Origin: Leptobrachium leishanense
Taxonomy: Eukaryota; Chordata; Amphibia; Anura; Megophryidae
Length of the DNA stretch: 64,000 nt
Assembly: GCA_009667805.1 (NCBI GenBank)
Contig: CM019070.1
Span: 54,483,735 to 54,547,734 of the forward strand
Reading direction: 5' to 3'
This document shows, one piece after another, positions 30,113 to 43,514 of the stretch. The number at the start of each line of letters is the position of its first letter. Positions within the stretch are counted from its first letter, which is position 1. A program made the translations under genes and the position numbers. The notes under the pieces are model-generated. The model saw only the letters and a program-made list of their open reading frames with translations, ran no database searches and had not been told where the DNA came from.

Positions 30113-31682
30113 CTGGTACCCTTTTTTTAGATTGTAGTTTTCTAAACTAGCTGTTAAGTGAATTGATCGTGGCTCTGTTTGCTATTTTTCAAGTATCTAA
30201 CCTTTGCATAACTAGTTCTACAACATAATAGTTTGTTATAAAGGTTTTCTAAAAGGGTTGAAAAATGTAACATTCCTTGTCTTTCAGATCTTCTGAGTGG
30301 ATTTGAAAATTTTAATAATATTTTGAATTTTTGTTCTAATAAAAAAAAGCTATGTATTTTATAAATGCACCCATAACCTAATTAATTGGCATATAACGCA
30401 AGGCGATTCACATCTCCCTATGACAAATTAAGTAAAAGATCTCATAGATCATTGAACAAAAGGAAAAAAATATGTCCTTTTTTCCTGTCACAGGCCTAAA
30501 ATGTCACAGCAAACTTTTACGTTAAGAGATCCGGGCATTCGACTGTATTCTCATTAAAAGGGAAAAAAGTGTTAGAGGGAAAAAAAATTACAGAGTTAAA
30601 ATTAGATAACTCACCAGTCTTTCTGGACTAATTTGACAATAGGAGATTTATATAAATCCATAATTGTATCTCATTTATCAGCTGTTAGGCTAGTTCATAA
30701 TGAAAAAGTACATAGCCCATCACACAGTTTTAATGAGGATTTTTTGCAGTGTTAAAAAAGTACTGTATTAAAATCCTCCAATTTACTCCATTGCAAGTGC
30801 AGAACCACCCCGTGTGCAAAAAATCTTGTATCAGTTAGAGCTAACTGCAAAAGCCAGCATGTGTCTTTGCCTTTAGTCATCAAGAGTATATTAGATTTTA
30901 AAAATAAATGGCTTTCTGCTGAGTTGTCATTGCGACGGTTCTTTGACTTTTAATTAAATTTTGAATATATGTGAATGCTTCCTTATGCGCGTGGTCATCT
31001 GACTTGTTGAAACCGTATCATTACCTGCTCTGAAAGTCATTATACTTGTTACTTTTTCTTTGTGTTAAGTAGTCTAAACTTTTTCTTCAACTAAGACAAA
31101 TACCCAATAAACACTAAAATACAAACGTGTTATACTAGGTGTTTCGATTGAGAAAGGAGACGAGCTAATTATTATTTTTTTAATTCTGTTTTATGTCACC
31201 CAATCATGATGAATACATTTGAGCATTTATAATTACATAAAACTAATCTATATATAGGAAAATTACTTGATGTACCCACTGAATACATCATCCACTACCA
31301 ACATATTATTCTTTACAAAGTGGCTTAACCTTGCGGCATCTCTCCAATAGATGGATTTGGCAAAGATAAAAATATGTAATTATCATATATACTTTGTGGC
31401 CAAACACACAAAACCTTGAAGTAAGGGCCCTCTGCCTACCTCTACAATGAACTGCCCCTTATGTGTCTAACATTCCACATCCCTCCCTCACTTCTCCAAC
31501 TCCACCCTATGCCCCTCAACTGCTCAATTATGCCCCTCAACTGCTCAATTACGCCCTCCCTATTTTTAATATCTTACAAAGTGGATCATATTTTTTCTGT
31601 AAACAATTCAATATGCAACATTTGTATTATAAATTCTATACTATACTATATTCTAAAGTAACAAGTACAATACAAATCATAA
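30113..31682. other. Unassigned stretch
   Basis: Low-GC unique-looking sequence with no reading frame over about 90 codons and no visible inverted or tandem repeat except two copies of a short 'ATGCCCCTCAACTGCTCAAT' unit at about 31,508-31,548. Confidence 0.5.
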
Positions 31683-31820
31683 ATAGAAACATAGAAAAAT
31701 GTTGTCAGATAAGAACCTTTCGGCCCATCTAGTCTGCCCAATTACATGGATACTTTACCTGGATTTATCTTTTGTTTAGGATAGCCTTATGCCTATCCAT
31801 GCCAAAACAGTAATAGAATT
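31683..31820 (-). mobile_element. CR1 3' end with a 5' inversion
   Basis: 31,683-31,800 is the CR1 3' end on the minus strand (matches 29,875-29,995). The adjoining 20 bases, 31,801-31,820 (GCCAAAACAGTAATAGAATT), match the CR1 at about 29,849-29,868 but on the plus strand. Such a short inverted 5' piece is the mark of twin priming during LINE integration. Confidence 0.8.
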
Positions 31821-32942
31821 ATAAATATATCAAATACACAATAAATACATTACAAAGTACACCCAAAATACACACAAGCCTGGTTTTAGGCATATGTTGC
31901 AAGATGCTCACCAAAAGACACATTCAGAAAAAAGAGGCAGAGGCACATACTCAGAGAGAGAAATAGAGAGACGCGCACACAAAGAGAAACAGAGAGGGGG
32001 ATAGAAAGAGACAGAGTGTTTGAGAGAGCAGCAGAAGAATGGCCTACTCCATGGTCAGACTCCACCATCCTCTACACCTCACCACCCCACAAGGCCCACT
32101 CCAAGTTTGGAGGCACAATAGGCAATAGGCTCACTCTCGGGCCACATGACCCCTACAACAAGACAGAGCCCAGTCCAGGATCTGATGTACCCACCAGCAC
32201 ACATGGTCCTTTCCAGGGCAAAATGCCCAATGACCACTGTACAGGTCCATCTCCTAGGCCAGACCACACCACCACTACAGAGAGTCGTCTCCAGGGGTAG
32301 ACAACACTGCATGCCCCCCCTTCCTTGCTAGAGAGAAGATGAAAAAAAGCTTAAAAGTTTGATTGTTGCTTAATGGTGTAAGTCATAAAACTGCCTCTAG
32401 AATGAATATTCACCAATGCTGTGCCTCGTCCTTTCATTAGACGGAGCATGCAATATTTAGCCCAGAGTCCCAACACCCTCTGCAAATTGTGCCTCGTTTT
32501 TTTCTCTTTTTTCATACAAAGTTTCAGTGGAATTAGAAAGAAATTGTTCAATTAGACAAAGAGAAAAGAAGCAATAATTCAAATGCTAAGACAATGAATT
32601 AACAATAGAAAAATTAAAAATGTAGAGAAAAATCAAATGTTTTTTCTTCTTCTGAGGCCACTGTCCACTTTTCATGTATAAAGTGAACAATGCTGCCGCC
32701 ATTACTCACCTTCTCATTTCCCATGAAAGGAGCAATTACAGCATTTTATACATAGTCATATTTTTCATGAAAAGCAATGCACCAAAATGAAAAGCATGTA
32801 AGTTTTTCAGATATTGGTTGAAATTTTATATATTTTTTTAAACGCAGTAAGAGTCTCCAGTACTGATTATTCAAAACAAAAATACATTCGAGGCAGGCCT
32901 CCCAGACATCAGAGCCCAGAGCATGCTCAGTAGCTGTTAGGC
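31821..32942. other. Mostly unassigned; short fragment of the TTAA family
   Basis: AT-rich start, an AGAGAGA-rich tract at 31,950-32,030, then unremarkable sequence. 32,655-32,765 resembles, in inverse orientation, parts of the decayed TTAA copy at 23,950-24,010 and 24,300-24,350 (AAAGTGAACAATG, CATTTCCCATG). No gene identified. Confidence 0.45.
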
Positions 32943-34275
32943 ATGAAGACACTCTGTGTCACTGCACTCGCTTGGGTCGACTCCTATCTATCAAACAGGT
33001 CCTACTCTGTGTCCTTTGCTGGTAACTCCTCCTCCTCATTGCCTTTATCTGTTGGTGTACCTCAAGGCTCTGTCCTAGGTCCTCTGCTCTTTTCTATCTA
33101 CACCTCCTCCGTGGGAAAAATCATTAACAGCTTTGGTTTCAATTACCACCTCTATGCTGATGATACTCAGATCTACCTCTCTACCTCCTCTACCCCTGAT
33201 CTCTCTCCTCCTGTCCTTTCCAAAGTCAGTGACTGTTCATCTGGCATCTCCTCCTGGATGGCCTCGCTCTGACCACCTGAAGAGTAACATGTCCAGGACT
33301 GAGCTCATACTAATTCCTCCCTCTAATGCCTCCCCACCTCCTGACTTCTCCATCATGGTGGAGGGTATCACTATTTCCCCATAAAACCAGGTTCGCTGTC
33401 TCGGAGTTACACTTGACTCTGCCCTTCATCCCCCACACTCAGTCTCTTTCCTCCTCCTGCCGCCTCCAACTACGCAATATTTCCAGAATTCGGCCATTTC
33501 TTACCGCCGACACCACAATACAACTCATCCATACCCTTGCAATCTCCCGACTTGACTATTGTAATAATCTCTTATCTGGCCTCCCTCTCTCCCACCTCGC
33601 CCCCAATACAATCCATTCTGAACGCCTCCGCCAAGCTCATCCACCTCACCTGCCGCTCTGTCTCTGCCTCTGCCTCTCCCCTCTGAAAATCCCTTCACTG
33701 GCTCCCCATCCACTGCAGAATTAAATTCAAGATCTTTACCCTGACCTACAAAGCTCTCACTAACTCAGCTCCCCACTACCTGTCCTCACTAATCACCAAA
33801 TACACCCCAGCCCGCTCCCTAAGGTCAAACAGTGACCGGCACCTAGCTTCTCCCCACATTACCTCTTCCCATGATAGACTGCAGGATTTCACATGCACAG
33901 CCCCCATCCTCTGGAATGCTCTCCCTCGTACTGTCAGACTTTCCCCTAGTTTCCCTTTCTTCAAAAGCTCCCTTAAGAAATTCCTATTTAGGGAAGCCGA
34001 CCACCCGACTCACTGACGCAACCAGTCCATCATTCCCACCTTGCAGTCCATCACTCTCACCTAACAGTCCATCACTCTCCCCCAGCAGTCCTCTCCTCCT
34101 GTCTCCATCTCCAACCCTTCTAGATTGTGAGTTCCCACGGGAATAGAGCCCTCGTCTCCTCCTGTACCAGTCTGTCAAATGTTGTTCAATGTATTGTAAC
34201 CCTGTCTGTGCTGTGCCCATTGTACAGCGCTGTGGAATATACTGGCACTTTATAAATAAAGATTATAAATAATAA
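32943..34275 (+). mobile_element. L2 LINE, 3' half, frameshifted
   Basis: 32,943-33,272 encodes reverse transcriptase motifs '[15 protein letters not shown]', '[17 protein letters not shown]' and '[12 protein letters not shown]' (catalytic ADD). Later frames give 'LTYKALTNSAPHYLSSLI' (33,748 on) and 'PILWNALPRTVRLSP..FFKSSLKKFLF' (33,905-33,995), the L2 C-terminus. The 3' UTR runs TAGATTGTGAGTTCCCACGG to an AATAAATAATA-type end at 34,275. Several frameshifts; 5'-truncated. Confidence 0.88.
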
Positions 34276-36016
34276 TAGAGAAAAAAAAGTATTTTTTTTA
34301 CTTATAGACAGTTCATGCTCGATTGCTGCAATCCGTTAAAACACTAACATTATATATTTTTTTGTATTTTTAAATGAATTCCCACTGCCTTCTAGGAAGC
34401 AATAGTAGCCCTGAGCTTACATGCAAATTATTATTATTGTTATTTTCTTTGATATTACATTTTATTTATTGTTCCAAATATAGTGGTGGGGCGACTGCCC
34501 CTACTGACCCAATGGAAGAGCCTCCGCTATACCTTAATAGAAACAAAATTGTCCATTATAAACAAATTATTTAATTAATTAGCCTTCTATCCATATTTTC
34601 TAAATCCTATCAATATGTGTTATGGTTAAAGACAGCTGAAAACATTTATCCCCATATGGTAAACAGCCTTTTGTGGCATTTGCCTCTGAGTGTTACAAGA
34701 CTTATATTTATTTACTACAGAATGTGGCAGTAGACCTATATTCATTTTCTAATATTTCTCCATGCAATCTACTACCTAAAATGAATTAAGTTCTTAAAAC
34801 ACGGGGTTTCGATAACCTGAGAGGTCCTGATAGGAAACATCGCATCCTCAGAACATTTTGCCGTCCGAGCTGAACTCTGCCTAACCCAAGCAGAGCTTCT
34901 GGATCATTCCACAACAACATCTGCAGTATCAACAAAGATGTTTTTCATTGCTTCACCAGACATAGAAAAGGGAAGGCTTGAATTATTGGACGTGTAAACA
35001 CTATTTGCGTATGAGCATCCAAAGGAAAAAAAAAATATTCTAATTCATCATTTTTATTGGAATGAAATTATAGCCCAACAGTGATTTCTACAGGAGGCAT
35101 AGTTACTGTGTCACCAAACCGCGCCTTAGCATTTGATTTATATTCCTGTTGAATATAATTTGGACCGCCTAGCTATTGAAAACATAAAATTGAAAAACAA
35201 TATTGAAAAAACATGAACGTACAGGTGATGATAAATAGACTTGAACAAATAAGGGGATCATCAAATGAAGTAAATCTTTCAAAGTAAAATCATCATTGTA
35301 TAATTTGCTCTTTTTTTTACAATCTGCCTTCCTATCCATTTATTTGAGGGCTGCACTTTTTTCCTGGCAGCTGGGGCTATTACTGAATGTAATAGACTAT
35401 CATTGATGGCATTCCCTCTTGACACAACTTGTCTTTTAGCATCCAAGTTTGTGGTTTATTAAATCGTTAAAATAGAACTTTCACCAGTTCTGAAAATAAA
35501 TTAATTTCATATAAATTAGAGATAAATTTTTTCATACATAGCTTGTCATCCACAAAACAAATTTGAATATCAGAAATAAAATAATTTAGTGCCGATAGAA
35601 CGCTTACAAATAAAAAAAAAAGCATGAATGGAAAAGGATATATAATAATTTAGAAAAAAAACATCCGATTGTCTGCATGTTGTCCATACCTGGTTGCCAT
35701 TATTTTATGTTATAATAAAAGTTTTGTAAAATGAGATATTTAGGCAGTAAGCGTCCTGATTTATTACTCCAAATGCAATAAAGAGATGCAAGCTAGGATA
35801 AATTGGGGGAAAATGTATCTTTAGGTTGAACGTTCTGGCAGGAGAAGCAAAACTTTAGGCTCACAGCCCTCTGCAGTGGCCTTTTGCAAAACAAAGATGT
35901 GAGGTCCAGTCAAACAGGAACTTCCTGTCTTAGGGCCCAATTCCAACAGAAACGCTAAAAGTTAGACACAAATGAAAAACTTGCTAGTAAGTCGTTTTTT
36001 CATTTGCGGCTCACTA
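34276..36016. other. Unassigned stretch
   Basis: AT-rich sequence with no coding frame longer than about 66 codons and no clear repeat boundary. Nothing identifiable. Confidence 0.5.
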
Positions 36017-36020
36017 TTAA

Positions 36021-36623
36021 AGGGATACTCTAGGCAACATGACCACCTAAGCTTTTTTAGGTGGTCATGATGCCCTGAGTATGCCCTTGTCTGTCCCCCC
36101 TCCCTCCGCTCAGCCGATCGGCTAAAACAGCTGAGAGACGCAGAGGACTTTACTCCGCCCTCCCAGCCGTCAGTCAGCAGAGCGGGATTCATATTTCCCG
36201 CTTCTGCCGACTATTGCCGAGTAGGAGACATCATCGTGCTTTCAGCGCAATGACGTCTCCAACTCGCCGCAGTAGCTGGCGGCAGCGGCTGAAGATTAGT
36301 GTTGTGCGCATCCTCTTGCGCGCAACACTAATCTAAGAAGATGGAGCCGGGAGGAAGCCTGCCGATTGGCTGGCTTACGTGAAAGGCGCGCATGTGCGCT
36401 TCTTGCGTAAACCATTAGCCAAGTGAAACTAACAAGGACGGGAGCGGAAGAGGAGGGAGGTGAGTATATATATAAAAAAAAAGACACCGTTGGAAACAAG
36501 TGGATTTTAGGGTAAGTATTACAGTTAAAAAAAAAAAAAAAAATCCCTACCTAGTTAGTGAGGGAATAGGTATAGTTTAATGTAAAAAAACAAGGGGGAG
36601 GGATTTTTGATTAGAGTGTTCCT
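36021..36623. mobile_element. T2/Kolobok-like MITE, copy 1
   Basis: TTAA at 36,017-36,020 and 36,624-36,627. Left end reads AGGGATACTCTAGGCAACAT, right end TAGAGTGTTCCT. With the TTAA this gives the TTAAAGG terminus of the Xenopus T2 family. Internal short palindrome GACCACCTAAG..TTAGGTGGTC near 36,040-36,067 and GCGCAACACTAATC/GATTAGTGTTGTGC pair at 36,292-36,333. Inverse copy at 56,756-57,360. Confidence 0.8.
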
Positions 36624-36627
36624 TTAA

Positions 36628-37560
36628 CATCTGAATTCTGTCCAGATCTGTCAGATCAACTCATAATATGTCTGAGCTGTTGGCGGGTAACGGCAGTGCC
36701 GCACCTCCCTGCCACTGTTATCAACTAGTGGAGTCCATAAGACTTCATGGAGACATGCATGACCCCATTTGTTCACTGCAGGAGCTCGCATGAGGAAGGA
36801 AAGATTCATGGAAGAACACTGGGAACTATTTGTTCCTAGTGTTCTGCAGTTTACAGAAAGAGGAAGTGGCATATTGTGCCGTTGTCTTCACTGAGGGTTC
36901 TGAGGTGAGTACGGAAGTTTCTAGAGGGTTTAAAATAATTTGTTAAGTGATCGCGCTTTAACAAAATCACTTTAACACCAGGGCTTAGAAGTCGTTATCC
37001 ATTGCTGAATAATAACTGATACAGATGAAGCACGAGCAAGGTTGTAAGAGTTCTTTCTTCATCTGCTATCTGCACAGTAAGGGCTGCTATATAAATTATA
37101 GGAGCCATTCACTTACATTAAGGTGACGCAAGGTCCGAGGTGCAAGCAGAGCTTTTGACTCGGTTGGAATAGGACGAGGTTAAATTAAGGTAAATTCTTG
37201 AGCTGTTATGTTGTACGGTTCGAGTGCTTAGCTTAAAAACAACCTTGGAATTGGGCCCCTAGTGTATGGAGGCTAAACCCACCAGTAAAAACCTGTCGAG
37301 CTGCAAAGAGACAGAGAATGTGGTAATGATGCAACATTTAAAATAAACTTTTAAGGCTATTAAACATTATGACAAGGGAGATTTTTGCTCAATGTTCTAT
37401 TTTGTAAACCATAGTAAAAAAACAACCTTTTTGTTTTTTTCAGAGAAAATTCCCATTTGCTTTTTGTTTAAATTATTTTTAGATGTTAAAGGTCAAGTTT
37501 TACAAGGTGTGATTTTTTTTAGAAGAATTTATATGCCGGTTTTGTAAGTTTAATGAAGAC
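36628..37560. other. Unassigned stretch
   Basis: Moderate GC, no convincing frame or terminal repeat. Nothing identifiable. Confidence 0.45.
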
Positions 37561-37565
37561 CAAAG

Positions 37566-38329
37566 TGTTACATCCTCAGCCCCCGCTGTGCCCCCTGGGG
37601 GGTCTGGGCAAGAAGGGGGACCGCTGGCTGGTCGGGTGCCAGCACTTTCTGCTGGCAGATCGGCAACTGAGGGGGCGGGGTCAGGTGTGGTTACCAGGAG
37701 CCACAGGCTTTAAAACCGGGCTCTAGGAATGGCCTCATCACCCTGTTGTGGAGTTATTCACGCACCGTTACTTCTAATATCTATTTGACTTTACTGTTGA
37801 CGACCCTGCTTGTATGAGATCCCTTCTCCTGTTATTTGACCCGGCTTGGCTTAGACTACTCTCTCTCTATCGTGTTTATTACGCTGTATCACTTGTTTTA
37901 GTGATTTTACCCCCTGCTGGTTGCTGGGTTGATCACTTGCTGTTTTGGGTTCTATCCCTTCACGTTCAGGGTTATCGCTTGCAACCCTCCGGGGTTCCCT
38001 TTACCCAGGTTACTACTTATGTTTATGGTTTTGCTAAGACCACGATAACAAACTATTGTTTATTTCTGTTTTATGTTATTTCTGCATCTCTGACTGCCCT
38101 GCACCTTGAGTACTTCACGGACTGTCATTCCACGTCTGCTGTTTCTGAGTGTGTCCTAGGTAATCTGTTGGTCTCGAAACCTTCAGAGCTTAGAGACAAT
38201 TCAGTTAGTCTTTGTGTCTCCTTGTTACAGTCTGTAGTTTATAAAACTTTTGTATTATTCAAGCAGATACTTCTGTCCTCAAAGATCCCAACTCTGCTAC
38301 TCTTGGGTAAGCGATATAGCTACCGTTAC
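37566..38329 (+). repeat. Solo LTR 1
   Basis: 764 bp from TGTTACATCC to CCGTTACA, flanked by the exact 5-bp repeat CAAAG (37,561-37,565 and 38,330-38,334). A TTTAAAACC box at about 37,710 may be the TATA element. No internal coding region, so it is the product of LTR-LTR recombination. The 174-codon frame at 37,814-38,338 lies within the LTR and runs past its end, so it is not a gene. Strand taken from the TATA-like box. Confidence 0.8.
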
Positions 38330-38334
38330 ACAAA

Positions 38335-39067
38335 GTAAGTTTAATAAAACCTTAGCCTTTACAAAGCAGATTAAACTTAAAAGAAGAACATGGACCTCTC
38401 AGTGTATTTCCCTAGAGGATTTCACTATTTTTTGTTATAATGTGGTTTCTGTAATTTGTGCTTGCATGCCTCAGTACAGCAATAACTCTTTCTTTATAAA
38501 TCATTATGGGTGTTATATATAAAAATGTGTGTTAAATGGTAATATAATATTGCATACCAAAGTCTCCAATTGTAGTTTGGTAGGGTTATATGCAAACAAC
38601 CAACATCCACAGAAACATAACATGGGGTGTACAGTTTATGATTTCTGTGGATGCTTAAACTTAGCTAAAGCTAGTAGCTATACTTTATTTCATTCCCAGA
38701 CAAATACTGTTTGCTTATTTATAAGTGTGATCACTTTTTGCCACTGTTTGTGTGTTTTTGTGTCCTTCAGTGTCATTGCAAGATTCTCTTTGTGTGTCTG
38801 TCACTGTCTGTGTATTTATCAGTGTCTCTGACATTGTATATATACATGTGTATTATTCAGTGTCTCTGTCATTGTGTTTGTCAATGTCTCATTGTGGGAA
38901 AGGAATATAGCACACTTATTGAGACACGTAACTTTGTGGCTGTATCTCCTTTATCTTATTGATTTTTTTTCTTCAAAAATGTTGTTATGTTTTGGGTTTC
39001 ACTGTATTTCACCCACCTTAGAGACTCGCCGTGATGTAATGGGTTTATTGCGCAAATGGCCATTAAG
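38335..39067. repeat. Degenerate GTGTCTSTGTCAxTG-type tandem tract
   Basis: After about 400 unassigned bases, 38,735-38,900 is built from imperfect repeats of words such as CAGTGTCTCTG and TGTCTGTCA. The tract continues beyond the Tc1 element (40,775-40,840) and beyond the LTRs (41,230-41,249, 42,937-42,990), so those elements were inserted into it. Confidence 0.5.
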
Positions 39068-39069
39068 TA

Positions 39070-39285
39070 CAGTGGCAAGAAAAAGTATGTGAACCCTTTG
39101 GGATTACGTGGAGTTTTGGATGAATTGGTCATAAAATGTGCTCTGATCTTCATCTAAGTCACAACAATTTGAAAAACACAGTCTGCTTAAAATAATACAA
39201 CACAAACATTATATGTTTTAATGTTTTTATTGAACAGAACATGTAAACATTCACAGTGCAGGGTGGAAAAAGTATGTGAACCTTT
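39070..39285. repeat. Left inverted repeat of the Tc1-like element
   Basis: About 215 bp, with two direct repeats of AAAAAGTATGTGAACC at its ends; transposase binding sites in this type of element. Contains 'AATACAACACAAACATTATA'. Confidence 0.85.
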
Positions 39286-39289
39286 GGAC

Positions 39290-40372
<1,083 letters not shown>

Positions 40373-40479
40373 TAAAGGGCAGGACAGCTTTCAGCAACAC
40401 ATCCAATAATATCACACTGATTGGACTCAAGGTTGGCTCACTCCTGGCTCCAATTAGCTCTTGGAGAAGTCATTAGGCT

Positions 40480-40695
40480 AGGGGTTCACATACTTTTTCC
40501 ACCCTGCACTGTGAATGTTTACATGTTCTGTTCAATAAAAACATGAAAACATATAATGTTTGTGTTGTATTATTTTAAGCAGACTGTGTTTTTCAAATTG
40601 TTGCGACTTAGATGAAGATCAGAGCACATTTTATGACCAATTCATGCAAAACTCCATGTAATCCCAAAGGGTTCACATACTTTTTCTTGCCACTG
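40480..40695. repeat. Right inverted repeat of the Tc1-like element
   Basis: Inverse of 39,070-39,285 with a handful of differences; same two internal direct repeats. Confidence 0.85.
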
Positions 40696-40697
40696 TA

Positions 40698-41244
40698 TAC
40701 TAAAAATCTCAGCTTTTTCTTGTCGGTTAGTGAGATTTTGAGCATATATGATACATTTTATTGTGTGTTTTAAGCTCTGTGTGTGTCTGTCAATGTCTCT
40801 GTATATGTCTGTCAGTGTCTGTATTTGTATCCCAGTCAGTATCCGTAAGGAAGGGATTCACCCCATATAGGATACAGACTTAAACAGCCACTTATGTAAG
40901 TGCTCATAGGACCAGATTATGCCCAGATTACGACCAGATTTGCAGCCAACATGGACTGCCTGGTCCTCATTTATCTCTGTATATATCTTGGTCAGTGACT
41001 CTTTCATTCTTGCTTAATCATAGTATCCGCATGATTAAGGCCATATGAGGCTGAAATGTCGTTGTTTGTTGTTTTTAATTCCCAATAAAGACCCACGTTA
41101 ATGTCAGCACTGGGTTGCCCACTGACTTGTATTTTATATTAGTATATTTGGGATAAGTGGCTCTTCTGTGGCGGAGCACTGTGCTTCATTGGCTGGCCAT
41201 TGGGCAGTCAGTGCGCTTTGCATTACTTACATGTGTCTGTCTAA
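40698..41244. other. Degenerate repeat tract and a hammerhead-like remnant
   Basis: 40,775-40,840 continues the GTGTCTGTCA-type tract. 41,028-41,098 reads GCATGATTAAGGCC..GAGGCTGAAATGTCG then AATAAAGACCCACG, a degenerate version of the box and AATAAA region in the palindromes at 17.6-20.3 kb. Nothing else identified. Confidence 0.45.
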
Positions 41245-41249
41245 CAGTG

Positions 41250-42936
41250 TGTAACGGATCTGACAACCCAGGGGGGCGAAGGTTTGAGCCCAGAAATGCA
41301 GTGGCACACTAGAGGTGCAAATGTGGTAAAGTAGATAGTTTATTTGCTAAACATAGGTGAGGGGCACGGCTAGAATAGGGCTAACTAAGGCTACAGAGAA
41401 ACATAGAGGGTAGGAAAGGGGCTGACTAAAGTAAAAACAGAACTCAGGACAGAAACAGAGAAGATTGACAGGAATAGGGCTGACTACAGATTCAGGGGGG
41501 GGGCTCAGAGAGACAGGGCAAGAAGGAGGTTAAGTAAAGAACACACAGAACACTCTAGGTAGACAGGCCAGGAAAAAGACTGAACAACGGACAGTTGGAC
41601 AAGAAAGGAACAGAGTTGGACAACCCACAAGCTATGGGCTAATTTGGCAGATTGCAGGTCTGAAAGCAAGAGTACAGGTATGCAGCGGTACAGAAGATGA
41701 GTGTCCAGGGGTTCTGAGTGTGAGAGTCCAGGAAAACAGATGATCAGGCAGCAAGGCAGGTACCACGGCTACAGATGAGGGTCTCGGTAACAGATGAGGG
41801 TCTCGAGGTGAGGTGTCACATTTCCATCAGTTTCGGCCATGCCCCCTGATGGTGAGAGGGTTTCAGGGCAGCTCTGCACGTTCTGTTTTTGGCTATACTG
41901 CCTTATACTACTCCTGGATTGTGCTGTGCGGTTCAGGTCTAGGGTCACATGTCCAAATCAATCAGACCTGTTCCCTATTTAAATGCCAGCAGCAAGGAGG
42001 CTCATTGACCTGGCATGGGTTCTATGGTGACTTCTGGTCCTGTGTGCTCTGGTCCTGATTCCTGCATTGCTGCTAAGCATTCTTGCATTTATTTATATTC
42101 TGGTGTTGACCTCGGCTTTCCACTGACTATCCAATTCTACCTGCTCCCTGTATAATGTATAACTGATCTGTTACCAACCCCTGCCTGTCTGACGTATTTC
42201 CTGGTTCTATATCCCTGGCTAAGTCCCGACGATTATTGTATGTTTCATGTTTTATGTTTTTGGTTTGTCTAAGGACCTCTCTTTAGTTTAGGATTCCTGT
42301 CTGTCTTGTTTAACCCTTGCCCTTCCTGCTCCCCTGGCTCTGTCATTATTTGTGAGGTTTTCATTAGTCAGAGGCCAGATCAAGGACCTTACCCAGTTTA
42401 GGGATTCCTTTAGCTTTCTTCTATGCCCTCCTGTCCCTTGTGTTTCAGTCTTGTTCATTTCTTGTCCGGAATCTGTATTGTTTATATGTGTTGTATTAAG
42501 CAAGCAGCTAACCTGCCTCGAGGGCTACATCCCTCCAAGTTGGCGGTCAGCGTGACATGAGGTATCTAGAAGATGGTAATCCAATAGCATAGTCCAGGGG
42601 CAAGACAAGGGTCATGGGCAGGCGGAGAATAGCAAAGTCTGTTTAAACAAGGCAAAGGGTCTGGTAAAGAAGTACAGTATACACAGAAAGATCAGGCTTC
42701 TTTGCTGAGAGGAAACAAACTGAATACCGAGCAATGTTGTAGCAAGGATTCATGGGTGCTCCACCCGTTAATAGGGAAGTACCAGGCCAGGAGAATGGAC
42801 ACACCTGAGTCTGCTGCTGAGCTTGCAGGAGAAGCAGGACTCAGTTAGACAGTGCTTGAAAGATGCTGCCTGGGTGGATTCAAGGTGGGGCAGCACCAAA
42901 TTTGCCCTTGTGCTGCCAGTGACGAGGGCAGTGACA
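41250..42936. repeat. Probable solo LTR 2 (outer), split by solo LTR 3
   Basis: Begins TGTAACGGATCTGAC and ends GAGGGCAGTGACA. Flanks CAGTG (41,245-41,249) and CAGTA (42,937-42,941) agree at four of five positions. Removing the inner LTR and one TGAGG leaves about 938 bp with no coding sequence. Sits in the GTGTCTGTCA tract. The imperfect duplication keeps confidence moderate. Confidence 0.5.
41814..42557 (+). repeat. Solo LTR 3 (inner)
   Basis: 744 bp from TGTCACATTTCC to GCGTGACA with perfect 6-bp inverted ends (TGTCAC/GTGACA) and an exact 5-bp duplication TGAGG (41,809-41,813 and 42,558-42,562). Contains a CCCTATTTAAATGCC TATA-like box at about 41,970-41,985, which supports the plus orientation. 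No internal region, so a recombined LTR. Confidence 0.88.
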
Positions 42937-43060
42937 CAGTATTTTTGCCATTGTCAGTGTCTGTGCCTTTGATTTTGTACCTTTTTGAGCATCTCTGTTA
43001 GGGCCAGTCTCATACCTGTAGGAAGACACTATTTAACCATATTATCTGTAGGGTAATTAA

Positions 43061-43510
43061 CCCCTTCACCAACAATATCGAGATATCTCGGGCTTCAAAG
43101 GCACCATCTGGTGCCCCCATATCGAGCTATCTTGATATGTTGATCTGCAGCCCAAAAGCAAATGAAATTTGTTTGCTGCAAACACATTTTTTAGCTTTTG
43201 GGCTGCAGAAGGTGCCCTCAAAGTTTTAGCCCTGTGGGCATAATGCCAAAAGAGCTAAAATTGTAAAATCGGAAGCTGAAAGCTCTGAAATATCAGGCTT
43301 TCAGCAGCCGATGGAGGAGAAATAGAAGCGAATAGATCTGCTGTTAAAACCTCTGTAACTCAATTTATCTGTGGCTGGCGCCATCTACTGGCCAAATATG
43401 ATATTACAGTAATAGATATGCATTACTGTACAATTTATTAAAAATGATTTTTCAAAGAAACACTGGTTTCTGACAATGTTTTTTTGGAAACTTACTTGGT
43501 AGTGAAGGGG
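43061..43510. mobile_element. TTAA MITE of the CCCCTTCACCAACA type
   Basis: TTAA at 43,057-43,060 and 43,511-43,514. Left end CCCCTTCACCAACAATATCG, right end TTGGTAGTGAAGGGG. Internal palindrome ATATCGAGATATC near 43,074-43,090. Shares 'GCCATCTACTGGC' and neighbouring blocks, in inverse orientation, with 46,908-47,282. Noncoding. Confidence 0.75.
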
Positions 43511-43514
43511 TTAA

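Noticed and set aside
37814..38338. 174-codon plus-strand open frame with hydrophobic stretches
   Set aside because: Lies inside a solo LTR with an exact target duplication and runs across the LTR end, so it is not a gene.
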